A stretch of DNA of 64,000 nt from Streptomyces sp. NBC_01750 (lineage in GTDB: Bacteria > Actinomycetota > Actinomycetes > Streptomycetales > Streptomycetaceae): NCBI RefSeq assembly GCF_035918095.1, contig NZ_CP109137.1, forward strand, positions 1,738,001 through 1,802,000, written 5' to 3'. This document shows positions 51,084-60,753 of this stretch, one piece after another. The translations under genes were made by a program, and so were the position numbers. The notes under the pieces are model-generated. The model searched no databases. It was not told where the DNA came from and saw only the letters and a program-made list of their open reading frames with translations. Positions within the stretch are counted from its first letter, which is position 1. Every line of letters starts with the position of its first letter.

Positions 51084-52502
51084 ATGGCACACGGGTCCCA
51101 GGACGAGCCCGCGGCAGCCGCCCCAGGGCCCGAGGGCCTCGTGGCCCACGGGCGGCAGCCCGCCGGGCGGGGCGGAACTGAGCCGGGCGCCCCCGTCGCG
51201 GCCGAGGAGCCCCGTCGGCCCCGGCCGGGCGACCGCCCCGCCGGCGGCACCTCGGACCGGGAGCCGCCCTCCCCCGGCACATCCACCCCGGAGCCGCCTT
51301 CATCCGGCAGCGAGCCGGTGCCGCCCACCGGCGCCGAGGCGGACCGGCCGCCCTCCGCCGGGCCCCGGGCCTCCACCGCTGCGCACGAGGAACCGACCGC
51401 CGCCCACGCGGCCAAGGGCCCTGACTCCGCCCGGCCGGGCGACGGGCCCACCCCCTCCGGCGCAGACCGAGAGCCGCCCGCCGGCCACCGCGGCGAGAGC
51501 AGCCCCCGGCCCACCAGCCGGGATGTCGCTCGGGCCGCCGGGGTTTCGCAGGCCACCGTGTCGCTCGTCCTCGGTGAGAAGTGGCGCGGCAGGGTGTCCG
51601 AACGCACCGCCGGGCTGGTGCGGGATGCCGCGCGCGAGCTCGGGTACCGGCCGAATCTCGCCGCCCGCAATCTGCGGCTCGGGCGGACCAGGACCGCGCT
51701 GCTCGTCGTACCCGCCCTCACCAATGAGTTCTTCGCCCGCGTCTACACGGGCGCGGCCACCGTCGCAGCCGAGCACGGCTTCGGCGTGGTGCTCTACCCC
51801 TCCCCCGAAGGCGTCGGGCCTGCCAGGGACCCCTTCGCCTCCGCCCGTGCCGCACTCGACGGGGTGATCGCCTCCTCCATGGCCGCCGAGGCACTGACCG
51901 CCATCCGCGGTACGGACCTCCCGCTGGTCATGCTCGACAGCGATCCGTCGGACCCCGGTGCCGCGGCCCACGTGAACCTCGATATTGCCGATGGCATGCG
52001 GCAGGTGACGGCCCATCTCCTCGCACTCGGCCACCGTCGCTTCGTCCATCTCGCCTCGGCCGTGGCCTCCTGGACCTTCGACGTAAGGGCCCGCGCGCTG
52101 CACGAGACGGTGCGTGACGTTCCCGACGCCGTCGTACGGACCGTCCCAGCTCCGCTCGAGGTGGGCGGCGCGCGCGAGGCCGTGGAGCGGGCGCTCATCG
52201 CCCCGGGAGCGCGGCCCACCGCCATCCTCTGCGACGACGACATCCTGGCCGCCGGGGCCTGCAAGGCGGTACGCCGGCTGGGCCTGCGGGTGCCCGAGGA
52301 CATCTCCGTCACCGGCTTCGACGATCTCGCGCTAGCCAGCGCCGTGGAGCCCGAGCTCACCACGGTGCGCCTGCCCGCGGAACGGGTCGGCGAGCGCGGA
52401 ATGGCCGCCCTGCTCGCGGTCCTCGACCACCGCCCGCCCGAAGAGGGGGATCTCCCGGTGGATCTGGTCATACGGGATTCGACGGCCGCTCCCTCCCTCT
52501 GA
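51084..52502 (+). CDS. LacI-family regulator with a long disordered N-terminal extension
   Basis: 472 aa. The canonical LacI/GalR protein begins only at about residue 143 (TSRDVARAAGVSQATVSLVLG, then the hinge ARNLRLGRTRTALLVVPALTNEFF and the sugar-binding domain to FDDLALASAVEPELTTVRLPAERVGERGM). Residues 1-142 are rich in Pro, Gly, Glu, Ala and Ser with no fold. The ATG at 51084 is well supported by GGAGG 9 nt upstream, so the extension is probably translated. It is divergent from the MFS transporter and likely controls it. Confidence 0.85.
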   Translation: MAHGSQDEPAAAAPGPEGLVAHGRQPAGRGGTEPGAPVAAEEPRRPRPGDRPAGGTSDREPPSPGTSTPEPPSSGSEPVPPTGAEADRPPSAGPRASTAAHEEPTAAHAAKGPDSARPGDGPTPSGADREPPAGHRGESSPRPTSRDVARAAGVSQATVSLVLGEKWRGRVSERTAGLVRDAARELGYRPNLAARNLRLGRTRTALLVVPALTNEFFARVYTGAATVAAEHGFGVVLYPSPEGVGPARDPFASARAALDGVIASSMAAEALTAIRGTDLPLVMLDSDPSDPGAAAHVNLDIADGMRQVTAHLLALGHRRFVHLASAVASWTFDVRARALHETVRDVPDAVVRTVPAPLEVGGAREAVERALIAPGARPTAILCDDDILAAGACKAVRRLGLRVPEDISVTGFDDLALASAVEPELTTVRLPAERVGERGMAALLAVLDHRPPEEGDLPVDLVIRDSTAAPSL

Positions 52503-52627
52503 TCCCGTCCGTGCTGATCCCGTCCGTGCGGACCGCGGCCTGTGCAGGCGAGGCCGCTCGGCAGCGGCAGCCGGCTCACCCGGGACCGCGCTCCATCACC
52601 GGACGCTCCCCTGAGCACGCGATACGG

Positions 52628-52665
52628 CTGCGCCCCGGAACCGCACAAGGCGGTCCGGGGCGCAG
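52628..52665. terminator. Terminator between lacI and prcA (convergent)
   Basis: Stem CTGCGCCCCGG / CCGGGGCGCAG with an inner ACCGC/GCGGT extension and one bulged base, loop about 5 nt. Confidence 0.82.
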
Positions 52666-52692
52666 TCGGGCAGGATGTGTCCGCGGTCGGGG

Positions 52693-53460
52693 CTACTCCC
52701 CGCCGTCCTCTTCCGTCTCCTCGGTGTCCGACGGCGCGTCCGTCGGGGTCGACGCGGCACCGTCGGCTTCGAGCAGCCGCGACAGCTGCCGCCCGACAAT
52801 GCGCTTGAACTTCCGCTGCTGCGGTCGCGTGCGGTCCAGAACCGCCACCTCGAGCCGCTCCGCGGGGATCTCCCGCTCGTTGCCGTTGGTCTGGCTGGAC
52901 AGGGCCTGGACGGCCAGCTTCAGCGCCTCCGCCAGCGACATTCCGTCACGGTGCCGCTGGTCGAGATAGGTGCTGATCTGTTCGGAACTGCCGCCGACCG
53001 CGACCGAGCCGTGCTCGTCCACGATCGATCCGTCGTGCGGCAGCCGGTAGATCTGGTCGCCCTCAGGTGTGGCACCGACCTCGGCGACGACCAACTCCAC
53101 CTCGTACGGCTTCTCGGCCGCGCTGGAGAAGATCGTGCCCAGTGTCTGGGCGTAGACGTTGGCGAGCCCACGGGCCGTCACGTCGTCGCGGTCGTAGGTG
53201 TACCCGCGCAGATCGGCGTAGCGGACGCCGCCGATCCGCAGGTTCTCGTACTCGTTGTACTTGCCGGCCGCGGCGAAGCCGATCCGGTCGTAGATCTCAC
53301 TGAATTTGTGCAGCGCACGGGACGGGTTCTCACCGACGAAGACAATGCCGTCGGTGTACTGCAGCACGACGAGGCTGCGACCACGGGCGATGCCCTTGCG
53401 GGCGTATTCCGCCCGGTCGGCCATGGCCTGCTGGGGTGAGACATAGAACGGCGTCGACAC
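52693..53460 (-). CDS. prcA: 20S proteasome alpha subunit PrcA
   Basis: 255-aa structural subunit forming the outer rings and gate of the proteasome core. [23 protein letters not shown] at the N-terminus is the gating/alpha-helix region. The Ntn-hydrolase sandwich follows without an active-site threonine. The C-terminus is acidic ([18 protein letters not shown]). GTG start 53460. Downstream of prcB by 52 bp in the same operon. Confidence 0.96.
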   Translation of the reverse strand: MSTPFYVSPQQAMADRAEYARKGIARGRSLVVLQYTDGIVFVGENPSRALHKFSEIYDRIGFAAAGKYNEYENLRIGGVRYADLRGYTYDRDDVTARGLANVYAQTLGTIFSSAAEKPYEVELVVAEVGATPEGDQIYRLPHDGSIVDEHGSVAVGGSSEQISTYLDQRHRDGMSLAEALKLAVQALSSQTNGNEREIPAERLEVAVLDRTRPQQRKFKRIVGRQLSRLLEADGAASTPTDAPSDTEETEEDGGE

Positions 53461-53512
53461 CGGCTATCCGTCCCTTCCTGTCAGTGGCATATCGGTTCGG
53501 AAGAAGGGGCCA

Positions 53513-54358
53513 TCAGAGCAGCGCGGCGCGCGGGCCGTCGGGCTGTGCGAGGCGGCGCTCCAGGACCAGGCGGGCGACCTCGGAGGACTCGGCCTCGGTG
53601 AGCTTGCGGAAGCCCTCGTCGGTGATGACGGTGACGATGGGGTAGATCCGCCGGGCCACGTCGGGCCCGCCGGTCGCCGAGTCGTCGTCGGCCGCGTCGT
53701 ACAGCGCCTGGATGACCAGAGTGATGGCCTGCTGCTCGGTCAGGTCGTCGTGGTACAGCTTCTTCATCGCCCCGCGGGCGAAGACCGAACCGGAGCCGGT
53801 GGCCGCGTAGCCGTGCTCCTCGGAGCGGCCCCCCGTCACGTCGTACGAGAAGATGCGGCCCTTCTCCCGGTCGACGTCGTAGCCCGCGAAGAGCGGCACG
53901 ACGGCCAGGCCCTGCAAAGCCATGCCGAGGTTGCTTCGGATCATGGTGGAGAGCCGGTTGGCCTTGCCCTCCAGGGAGAGCTGGGCGCCTTCGACCTTTT
54001 CGAAGTGCTCCAGCTCGAGCTGGAAGAGCTTGACCATCTCCACCGCGAGGCCGGCGGTGCCGGCGATGCCCACGGCCGAGTACTCGTCGGCCGGGAAGAC
54101 CTTCTCGATATCGCGCTGGGCGATCATGTTGCCCATCGTCGCCCTGCGGTCACCGGCGAGCACCACACCGCCGGGGAACGTCGTCGCGACAATGGTCGTG
54201 CCGTGCGGTGCCTCGATGGCGCCGTGCACAGGCGGCAGCACGCGCCTGCCGGGCAGCATCTCCGGGGAGTGCTGGCCCAGGAAGTCCATGAACGAGGACG
54301 AGCCGGGCGTCAGGAAGGCTGCCGGCAGACGCCCGGTGCTACGAGGGTTGGCTTCCAC
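53513..54358 (-). CDS. prcB: 20S proteasome beta subunit PrcB
   Basis: 281-aa precursor of the catalytic subunit. The 53-residue propeptide (to PHG) is removed autocatalytically to expose the nucleophile Thr54 ([11 protein letters not shown]). The conserved [12 protein letters not shown], Lys in the active site and [11 protein letters not shown] loop are intact. GTG 54358 is chosen over the longer frame because GGAAGGAA lies just upstream, and the length then equals other streptomycete PrcB proteins. Inner rings of the degradation chamber. Confidence 0.96.
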   Translation of the reverse strand: MEANPRSTGRLPAAFLTPGSSSFMDFLGQHSPEMLPGRRVLPPVHGAIEAPHGTTIVATTFPGGVVLAGDRRATMGNMIAQRDIEKVFPADEYSAVGIAGTAGLAVEMVKLFQLELEHFEKVEGAQLSLEGKANRLSTMIRSNLGMALQGLAVVPLFAGYDVDREKGRIFSYDVTGGRSEEHGYAATGSGSVFARGAMKKLYHDDLTEQQAITLVIQALYDAADDDSATGGPDVARRIYPIVTVITDEGFRKLTEAESSEVARLVLERRLAQPDGPRAALL

Positions 54359-54456
54359 GCGTTTCCTTCCGGATTGGCGGCGGCCCGCCGTGTCGGACGC
54401 GGGCCGATCTTTCGAACTGTGCACGGACATTACCCGTGTCCTCGCCGGTCATCCGC

Positions 54457-54490
54457 CCCGGTGCCACCGGCTTTCGCCGACGGCACCGGG
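54457..54490 (-). terminator. Hairpin between pup and prcB
   Basis: CCCGGTGCC (54457-54465) pairs with GGCACCGGG (54482-54490), loop 16 nt. It may lower prcB/prcA transcription relative to pup, or shape the prcB leader. Confidence 0.5.
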
Positions 54491-54529
54491 ATGGACAACA
54501 GGGTGTACCCCCACCGAAGTTACGGGGAG

Positions 54530-54748
54530 CTACTCTCCGCCCTTTTGGACAAAGGAACGCACGAAGTCCTCGGCGTTCTCCTCGAGGACGTCGTCGATCT
54601 CGTCCAGTACGGAGTCGACGTCGTCCGACAGCTTCTCCTGGCGCTCCTTGAGGTCCTCCGAAGCCTGCGCCTCCTGCGTCTGCTCCTCGGTCTCCTCAGT
54701 GGAACGCGTGGCCTTCTGCTGCCCGCCGCCGGTGTCCTTGGTCGCCAT
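54530..54748 (-). CDS. pup: Prokaryotic ubiquitin-like protein Pup
   Basis: 72-aa intrinsically disordered protein tag. The central helix-forming region (EDLKERQEKLSDDVDSVLDEIDDVLEENA) binds the coiled coil of the ARC/Mpa ATPase. The C-terminus is FVQKGGE. Because it already ends in Glu rather than Gln, it needs no deamidation before ligation, so Dop would serve mainly as depupylase. ATG 54748. Upstream of prcB in the same direction. Confidence 0.97.
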   Translation of the reverse strand: MATKDTGGGQQKATRSTEETEEQTQEAQASEDLKERQEKLSDDVDSVLDEIDDVLEENAEDFVRSFVQKGGE

Positions 54749-54885
54749 ATCCCTCACCCCGCTCGGTTTGCCCTGACGTGAGTTCGTTCGGTCAAGATCA
54801 GACCCTACAAGCAGGGTCCGACATCGGCCCCGCACTTGCCTCAACGTCCGGGGACCACCTCGATGATTCCCGGACGAGGACCATT

Positions 54886-56397
54886 TCAGCCCCCGGACAG
54901 CACCCGGACCAGGTCTTCCGCGGTCCGGCACCGGTCAAGGAGCTCCTTGACGTGGTTGCGTGTACCACGCAGCGGTTCCAGCGTCGGCACCCGCTGCAGC
55001 GAGTCCCGGCCCGGCAGATCGAAGATCACCGAGTCCCAGGAGGCCGCGGCGACGTCGTCGGCGTACTGCTCCAGACAGCGACCGCGGAAGTACGCACGGG
55101 TATCCTCGGGCGGCTTCGTCCGGGCCCGCGCGACGTCCGGCTCGTCCAGCAGCCGCTTCATCTTCCCGCGGGCCGCCAGCCGGTTGTACAGGCCCTTCTC
55201 GGGGCGTACGTCGGCGTACTGGAGGTCCACCAGGTGCAGCCGCGCCGCGTCCCACTCGAGGCTGTCACGCCGCCGGTAGCCCTCCATGAGCTCCTTCTTG
55301 GCGACCCAGTCCAGCTCGCCGGACAGGCTCATCGGGTCGTTCTCGAGCCGGTTGAGCGTGTCCTCCCAGCGGATCAGGACATCCTTGGTCTGTTCGTCGG
55401 CGTCCACGCCGAAGCGCTCCTCGACGTACTTCCGGGCCAGCTCGAAGTACTCCATCTGGAGCTGGACCGCGGTGAGTGTCCGCCCGCTGCGCAGTGTGAC
55501 CAACTGCTTCAGGGTCGGGTCGTGGGAGACCTGGTGCAGGGTGCGTACCGGCTGGTCGACAGCGAGGTCCACGGCGATGAAGCCGTCCTCGATCATCGAC
55601 AGGACCAGGGCCGTGGTGCCCAGCTTCAGATAGGTAGAAATCTCCGAAAGGTTCGCGTCGCCGATGATCACATGGAGCCGTCGATACTTCTCGGCGTCGG
55701 AGTGCGGCTCGTCGCGGGTGTTGATGATGGGCCGCTTGAGAGTGGTCTCGAGCCCGACCTCGACCTCGAAGTAATCGGCGCGCTGGCTGATCTGAAAGCC
55801 GTGTTCATGGCCGTCCTGGCCGATTCCGACCCGTCCCGCGCCGGTGACGACCTGGCGGGAGACGAAGAACGGCGTCAGGTGACGCACGATGTCCGAAAAG
55901 GCGGTCTCCCGCTTCATCAGGTAGTTCTCGTGGGTCCCGTAGGAAGCGCCCTTGTTGTCGGTGTTGTTTTTGTAGAGGTGGATCGGCTGGGCGCCGGGGA
56001 GCTGGGCCGCGCGCTCGGCGGCCTCCGCCATGATCCGCTCGCCGGCCTTGTCCCACAGCACTGCGTCCCGCGGGTTGGTCACCTCGGGCGAGCTGTATTC
56101 CGGGTGGGCGTGGTCGACGTAGAGCCGCGCACCATTGGTGAGGATGACATTGGCAAGGCCGATGTCCTCATCGGTGAGCTGACTGGAGTCGGCGGCCTCG
56201 CGGGCGAGGTCGAAGCCCCGCGCGTCCCGCAGCGGATTCTCCTCCTCGAAGTCCCAGCGTGCGCGCCGCGCCCTGTGCATCGCCGCCGCGTAGGCGTTGA
56301 CGATCTGGGACGAGGTGAGCATGGCATTGGCGTTCGGGTGGCCAGGGACGGAGATCCCGTACTCCGTCTCGATGCCCATTACTCGCCGTACGGTCAT
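54886..56397 (-). CDS. dop: Depupylase/deamidase Dop
   Basis: 503-aa homologue of PafA that removes Pup from substrates. [22 protein letters not shown] at the start replaces PafA's GLENEYG. The extra N-terminal residues around [53 protein letters not shown] include the loop that distinguishes Dop. [38 protein letters not shown] and [30 protein letters not shown] follow. Encoded 137 bp upstream of pup. Confidence 0.95.
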   Translation of the reverse strand: MTVRRVMGIETEYGISVPGHPNANAMLTSSQIVNAYAAAMHRARRARWDFEEENPLRDARGFDLAREAADSSQLTDEDIGLANVILTNGARLYVDHAHPEYSSPEVTNPRDAVLWDKAGERIMAEAAERAAQLPGAQPIHLYKNNTDNKGASYGTHENYLMKRETAFSDIVRHLTPFFVSRQVVTGAGRVGIGQDGHEHGFQISQRADYFEVEVGLETTLKRPIINTRDEPHSDAEKYRRLHVIIGDANLSEISTYLKLGTTALVLSMIEDGFIAVDLAVDQPVRTLHQVSHDPTLKQLVTLRSGRTLTAVQLQMEYFELARKYVEERFGVDADEQTKDVLIRWEDTLNRLENDPMSLSGELDWVAKKELMEGYRRRDSLEWDAARLHLVDLQYADVRPEKGLYNRLAARGKMKRLLDEPDVARARTKPPEDTRAYFRGRCLEQYADDVAAASWDSVIFDLPGRDSLQRVPTLEPLRGTRNHVKELLDRCRTAEDLVRVLSGG

Positions 56398-56587
56398 GCG
56401 GCCCTCCTTGCCCGGCGGCGCTCCCCTCCGGGAACGGCGCTCAAGTACCGCTGTCTCTCCGGTGCGTGTGCGGTGCCCGTCCCCGCACTGCGCGACTTGG
56501 CGGTACCGAAGAGCCTAGAACGCCTCTGCGCTGGTGGGGAGATCAATTGCGTCATTGCTCCGGTATGGCCGGACCTGTCAAGAAAAC

Positions 56588-56628
56588 AACCGGCTGCGGA
56601 TGCCCCGGCCGGGCATCCGCAGCCGGTT
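56588..56628 (-). terminator. Strong intrinsic terminator of arc
   Basis: Perfect 18-bp stem (56588-56605 with 56611-56628, starting AACCGGCTGCGG), loop CGGCC, followed on the minus strand by GTTTTCTT. Confidence 0.92.
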
Positions 56629-56634
56629 TGCGTC

Positions 56635-58401
56635 CTACAGGTATTGACCGGTGTTCGCCACCGTGTCGATGGAACGCCCTGTGTCCGCGCCCTGCTTTCC
56701 GGTGACCAGGGTGCGGATGAAGACAATCCGCTCGCCCTTCTTACCGGAGATCCGGGCCCAGTCGTCCGGGTTTGTAGTGTTTGGCAGGTCCTCGTTCTCC
56801 TTGAACTCGTCCACGCAGGCCTGGAGGAGATGGGAGACCCGAAGGCCCTTCTGGTTCTGGTCGAGGAAGGCCTTGATGGCCATCTTCTTGGCCCGGTCGA
56901 CGATGTTCTGGATCATCGCGCCGGAGTTGAAGTCCTTGAAGTACAGGACTTCCTTGTCGCCGTTCGCGTACGTGACCTCGAGGAAGCGGTTCTCCTCGGA
57001 CTCCGCGTACATCTGCTCGACGACGGACTGGATCATGGCGTGCGCGGCGGCGTCCTTGGAGCCGCTGTGCTCGGCGAGATCGTCGGCGTGCAGCGGTAGC
57101 GACGACCTCAGGTACTTGGCGAAGATGTCCCTCGCGGCCTCCGCGTCCGGACGCTCGATCTTGATCTTCACATCGAGTCGGCCGGGGCGCAGGATCGCGG
57201 GGTCGATCATGTCCTCGCGGTTGGAGGCGCCGATGACGATGACGTTCTCCAGGCCCTCCACACCGTCGATCTCGGCGAGCAGCTGCGGGACGATGGTGTT
57301 CTCCACGTCCGAGCTGACACCGGAACCACGGGTGCGGAAGAGGGATTCCATCTCGTCGAAGAAGACGATGACGGGGGTGCCCTCGCTCGCCTTCTCCCGA
57401 GCACGCTGGAAGACGAGGCGGATGTGCCGCTCGGTCTCACCGACGTACTTGTTGAGGAGCTCGGGGCCCTTGATGTTGAGGAAGTAGCTCTTCCCCGCGG
57501 GCTGGCCGGTCACCTCGGCGACCTTCTTGGCAAGGGAGTTGGCGACCGCCTTGGCGATCAGCGTCTTGCCGCATCCGGGCGGTCCGTAGAGCAGGATGCC
57601 CTTCGGCGGCCGCAGTTCGTGCTCCCTGAAGAGATCCGGATAGAGGTACGGAAGCTCGACCGCGTCACGGATCATCTCGATCTGGCTGCCCAGACCACCG
57701 ATCTTCTCGTAGTCGACGTCCGGGACCTCTTCGAGGACGAGCTCTTCGACCTCGCTCTTGGGGATCACTTCGTAGACGTAGCCGGAGCGGGGCTCGAGGA
57801 GCAGGGCGTCGCCGGGGCGGATGGTGATGTCCAGCAGCGGCTCCGCGAGCCGCACCACCCTCTCCTCGTCGGTGTGCCCGACCACCAGGGCGCGCTCGCC
57901 GTCCTCGAGGATCTCCTTGAGGGTGACGATGTCCCCGGCACTCTCGTACTCCATGGCCTCGACCACGTTGAGCGCCTCGTTGAGCATGACTTCCTGGCCG
58001 CGCCGGAGCTCGTCGAGCTCGACGCTGGGGCTGACATTCACCCGGAGCTTGCGGCCCCCGGTGAAGATGTCACACGTGCCGTCCTCATTCGCCTGCAGGA
58101 AGACACCGAAGCCGGCCGGCGGCTGTGCGAGCCGGTCGACCTCCTCCTTGAGGGCCACGATCTGGTCGCGGGCCTCGCGGAGTGTGTTGGCGAGCCGCTC
58201 GTTCTGAGCGGACACGCCGGCCAGGTTTGTCTGCAGCTCGACAATCCGCTCTTCGAGAATCCTCGTATGACGCGGTGAGTCGGCGAGCTTGCGGCGCAGG
58301 ACGGCGATTTCCTGCTCGAGATAGGCAACCTGGCCGGCTGGGTCTTCAGACCCCCGCCCCGGCCGGATGCCGCGGTTGATGTCGTCGTCGTGGGCTGCCA
58401 C
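56635..58401 (-). CDS. arc: Proteasome-associated AAA+ ATPase ARC (Mpa)
   Basis: 588-aa hexameric unfoldase that recognises Pup and feeds pupylated proteins to the 20S core. N-terminal coiled coil (about 20-75: [37 protein letters not shown]) binds Pup. An OB-fold region follows. The AAA domain has Walker A GPPGCGKT, Walker [13 protein letters not shown] and arginine fingers. The C-terminus ends in GQYL, the proteasome gate-opening tail. GTG 58401 ([10 protein letters not shown]) follows GGAGGTGAGGACC; a TTG at 58419 would be longer but lacks a ribosome site. Confidence 0.96.
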   Translation of the reverse strand: MAAHDDDINRGIRPGRGSEDPAGQVAYLEQEIAVLRRKLADSPRHTRILEERIVELQTNLAGVSAQNERLANTLREARDQIVALKEEVDRLAQPPAGFGVFLQANEDGTCDIFTGGRKLRVNVSPSVELDELRRGQEVMLNEALNVVEAMEYESAGDIVTLKEILEDGERALVVGHTDEERVVRLAEPLLDITIRPGDALLLEPRSGYVYEVIPKSEVEELVLEEVPDVDYEKIGGLGSQIEMIRDAVELPYLYPDLFREHELRPPKGILLYGPPGCGKTLIAKAVANSLAKKVAEVTGQPAGKSYFLNIKGPELLNKYVGETERHIRLVFQRAREKASEGTPVIVFFDEMESLFRTRGSGVSSDVENTIVPQLLAEIDGVEGLENVIVIGASNREDMIDPAILRPGRLDVKIKIERPDAEAARDIFAKYLRSSLPLHADDLAEHSGSKDAAAHAMIQSVVEQMYAESEENRFLEVTYANGDKEVLYFKDFNSGAMIQNIVDRAKKMAIKAFLDQNQKGLRVSHLLQACVDEFKENEDLPNTTNPDDWARISGKKGERIVFIRTLVTGKQGADTGRSIDTVANTGQYL

Positions 58402-58654
58402 GGTCCTCACCTCCTCCAAGGGGAGCTGGACGCTTCCTGACCCTACCTGCGTGGGTGGTGATTGAAACCCCTAGATCACAAAGACGGTAGAGGTGTGTCC
58501 GATCTTCACCCTTGCGCTCTCCCTTACGCCAGGGGAATACCCACCCATCAACATCGGAAAGCAGGCGGAGGTATCGTCGAAGCGTTCAACACCCGTCAGG
58601 GCTGGCACGACTTGCTTCACATTGCTACACCCGACGAACGAAACGGCAGGAGAT

Positions 58655-58969
58655 ATGACCGTGCAGCACGAGGCTCCCAGCGAAGGCGTCGTCGGGGAGG
58701 CTCTGGAGGTCTGGATCGACCAGGACCTCTGCACCGGGGACGGGATCTGCGCGCAGTACGCCCCGGAGGTCTTCGAGCTCGACATCGACGGGCTCGCCTA
58801 CGTGAAGAGCACCGACGACGAATTGCTCCAGAACCCGGGCTCCACAACGCCCGTACCCCTGCCGCTGCTGAAGGATGTCGTGGACTCCGCGAAGGAATGC
58901 CCCGGCGACTGCATCCACGTACGTCGCGTTTCGGACCGGGTCGAGGTCTACGGCCCCGACGCAGAGTGA
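58655..58969 (+). CDS. Ferredoxin
   Basis: 104-aa electron carrier. Cysteines C26-x5-C32 (LCTGDGIC) and C82/C86 (ECPGDCIHV) fit a 3Fe-4S or 4Fe-4S ferredoxin of the cytochrome-P450-partner type. APEVFELDIDGLAYV between them is characteristic. ATG 58655 follows AGGAG; the upstream frame lacks a ribosome site. It is divergent from arc across 253 bp. A redox partner is not encoded nearby. Confidence 0.92.
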   Translation: MTVQHEAPSEGVVGEALEVWIDQDLCTGDGICAQYAPEVFELDIDGLAYVKSTDDELLQNPGSTTPVPLPLLKDVVDSAKECPGDCIHVRRVSDRVEVYGPDAE

Positions 58970-58973
58970 CGGA

Positions 58974-59546
58974 TCACATACCGCGCGCTTCGGCCGGGGC
59001 CGTCCGTACGAACTTCCCACCCCGCCACTGCCACTTGACCTTCTCCTGCTTGTCGGGACAGCAGCTCGGCACGGCGGACGAGGAGTAGCCGAGCAGCGTC
59101 GCCGTGACCGCTCCGTCACGTACTGCGAAGTCCCCGACGCTCTGCTTCTGCACGGGCTCCAGCAGCGTCGCGACGACGCGCGGGCCCGTCCCCCTGCCCT
59201 GGGTCAGTACGAAGATGGCGCTCGGCGGGGTGCCGGAACCCGCGTCGCAGCGGGCCACCGCCACGGTCTCGGGGTTTCCGTCGCCGTCGAGGTCGCCCGA
59301 GGCTTTCTTGGTCACCACGCCCTTCGCGCCACCGCACTCCAGTGGGAGCTCCACTCCCGCGGGGTCGGGCGCGGGGGCCGCGGCGGTGCTGATCTGCGAC
59401 TGCGAGCCCGGCTGGGACGCGGTGGCCGCCTTGGGCTGAAGCAGCCCGGCGGCCGCGATGACGGCTGCCATCGCCGTCGCGGTGGCAAGCCAGTGCACCG
59501 GGCGGGCGTCGGTGTGCGCGAGGTCCGGGACGGCGGAGGTCTGCAC
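58974..59546 (-). CDS. Membrane-anchored extracytoplasmic protein, unknown function
   Basis: 190 aa. A membrane segment at about 18-38 (HWLATATAMAAVIAAAGLL) is preceded by a polar 17-residue N-terminus, so this is a signal anchor rather than a cleaved signal. The outer part has a low-complexity linker (SQPGSQSQISTAAAPAPDPAG), then DLDGDGNPETVAVARCD, an FG-GAP/calcium-loop-like sequence, and four cysteines (GG... VPSCCPDKQEKVKWQWRGGKF). No enzyme motif. Convergent with the ferredoxin gene, with only 4 bp between stops. Confidence 0.72.
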   Translation of the reverse strand: MQTSAVPDLAHTDARPVHWLATATAMAAVIAAAGLLQPKAATASQPGSQSQISTAAAPAPDPAGVELPLECGGAKGVVTKKASGDLDGDGNPETVAVARCDAGSGTPPSAIFVLTQGRGTGPRVVATLLEPVQKQSVGDFAVRDGAVTATLLGYSSSAVPSCCPDKQEKVKWQWRGGKFVRTAPAEARGM

Positions 59547-59709
59547 GCGGGATGTCTCCTGTGAAGGCGGTGCCGGCGGGGAGTCAGCGAGGGGGAGGAA
59601 GTCTGCATCGTGCCATACGTCACAGCGGGCGCGGAACAGTGGGGTCCGTAACTCTCACGTAAAGACACCCGACACACACACGGTGTGGAGATGGTCGTCA
59701 ATACAAGGA

Positions 59710-59756
59710 CGCCGCCGCCGAGTTCTCCGTGGTCTCACGGGAACTCGGCGGCGGCG
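59710..59756 (-). terminator. Terminator of trmI
   Basis: Perfect 16-bp stem CGCCGCCGCCGAGTTC (59710-59725) / its complement (59741-59756), with an inner CCGTG/CACGG hairpin. It lies 20 bp after the trmI stop on the minus strand. Confidence 0.88.
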
Positions 59757-59775
59757 TCGGTGCGTTGTGCGGGGG

Positions 59776-60663
59776 TCAGCCCTTGTTGGGGCCTTCGTAG
59801 TCATCGCCGTACGCACCCTTGGCGGGGCGACGGCGGCGCATCGGGGGCTCCACACCGTCGGCGAGACGGCGGGCGGTGACGAGGAAGCCGGTGTGGCCGA
59901 TCATCCGGTGGTCCGGGCGGACGGCGAGGCCTTCGACGTGCCAGTTGCGGATCATCGACTCCCAGGGCTGCGGCTCGGCGAAGCATCCGATCTCACGGAT
60001 GGACTCGACGGTGCGCGCGAGCTGGGTGGTGGTCGCGACGTAGCAGCAGAGGATGCCGCCGGGGACGAGCGCCTTGGAGACGGCCTCCAGGCACTCCCAG
60101 GGGGCGAGCATGTCCAGGATGACGCGGTCGACGTCCGCGTCGGTCAGGTTGTCCTGGAGGTCGCCGACGGTGAGCTGCCAGGCGGGGTGCGGGCCGCCGA
60201 AGTAGCGCTCCACATTCTGCTGGGCGATTTCGGCGAAGTCCTCGCGGCGCTCGTAGGAGTGCAGCATGCCGTGGTCGCCGATGGCGCGCAGCAGGAAGGC
60301 ACTGAGCGAGCCGGAGCCCACCCCGGCCTCGACGACGCGGGCGCCGGCGAAGATGTCGGCGAAGGCCAGGATCTGCCCCGCGTCCTTGGGGTAGACCACG
60401 GCGGCGCCGCGGGGCATGGACAGGACATAGTCGGGGAGCAGGGGGCGCAGCGCGAGGTAGGCGACGTTTCCCGTGGTACGGACAACACTGCCCTCGGGAG
60501 CGCCGATCAGCTCGTCGTGCGGGAAGGAACCCTTGTGGGTGTGGAAATTCTTCCCGGCCTCGAGCGTGAACGTGTAGTGGCGTCCCTTGGGGTCGGTGAG
60601 CTGGACCTGGTCCCCGACCTTGAAGGGGCCGCGTCGGCGGGCGGCACCGGTCGGTTCGGACAT
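59776..60663 (-). CDS. trmI: tRNA (adenine-58-N1)-methyltransferase TrmI
   Basis: 295-aa SAM-dependent enzyme that methylates A58 in the T-loop of tRNAs. N-terminal beta domain (FKVGDQVQLTDPKGRHYTFTLEAG). SAM motif I RVVEAGVGSGSLSAFLLRAIG, and catalytic-site motif VDRVILDMLAPWECLEAV with the key aspartate. FHTHKGSFPHDELIG is a family signature. ATG 60663. Linkage to the proteasome ATPase gene is conserved in actinobacteria (Rv2118c near mpa). Confidence 0.94.
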   Translation of the reverse strand: MSEPTGAARRRGPFKVGDQVQLTDPKGRHYTFTLEAGKNFHTHKGSFPHDELIGAPEGSVVRTTGNVAYLALRPLLPDYVLSMPRGAAVVYPKDAGQILAFADIFAGARVVEAGVGSGSLSAFLLRAIGDHGMLHSYERREDFAEIAQQNVERYFGGPHPAWQLTVGDLQDNLTDADVDRVILDMLAPWECLEAVSKALVPGGILCCYVATTTQLARTVESIREIGCFAEPQPWESMIRNWHVEGLAVRPDHRMIGHTGFLVTARRLADGVEPPMRRRRPAKGAYGDDYEGPNKG

Positions 60664-60753
60664 GTGAACAGCCTACCGGGCCGGGGCGGGCGCGGAGACC
60701 ACGGCCGTGAGCGGGCCTCAGCGGCTCGCACGCCCCCGAGGCGGGACGGGCCC

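Noticed and set aside
49689..51149. Longer start for the MFS transporter
   Set aside because: The extra residues are antisense to the LacI leader and include no membrane segment; ATG 50957 has a good ribosome site.
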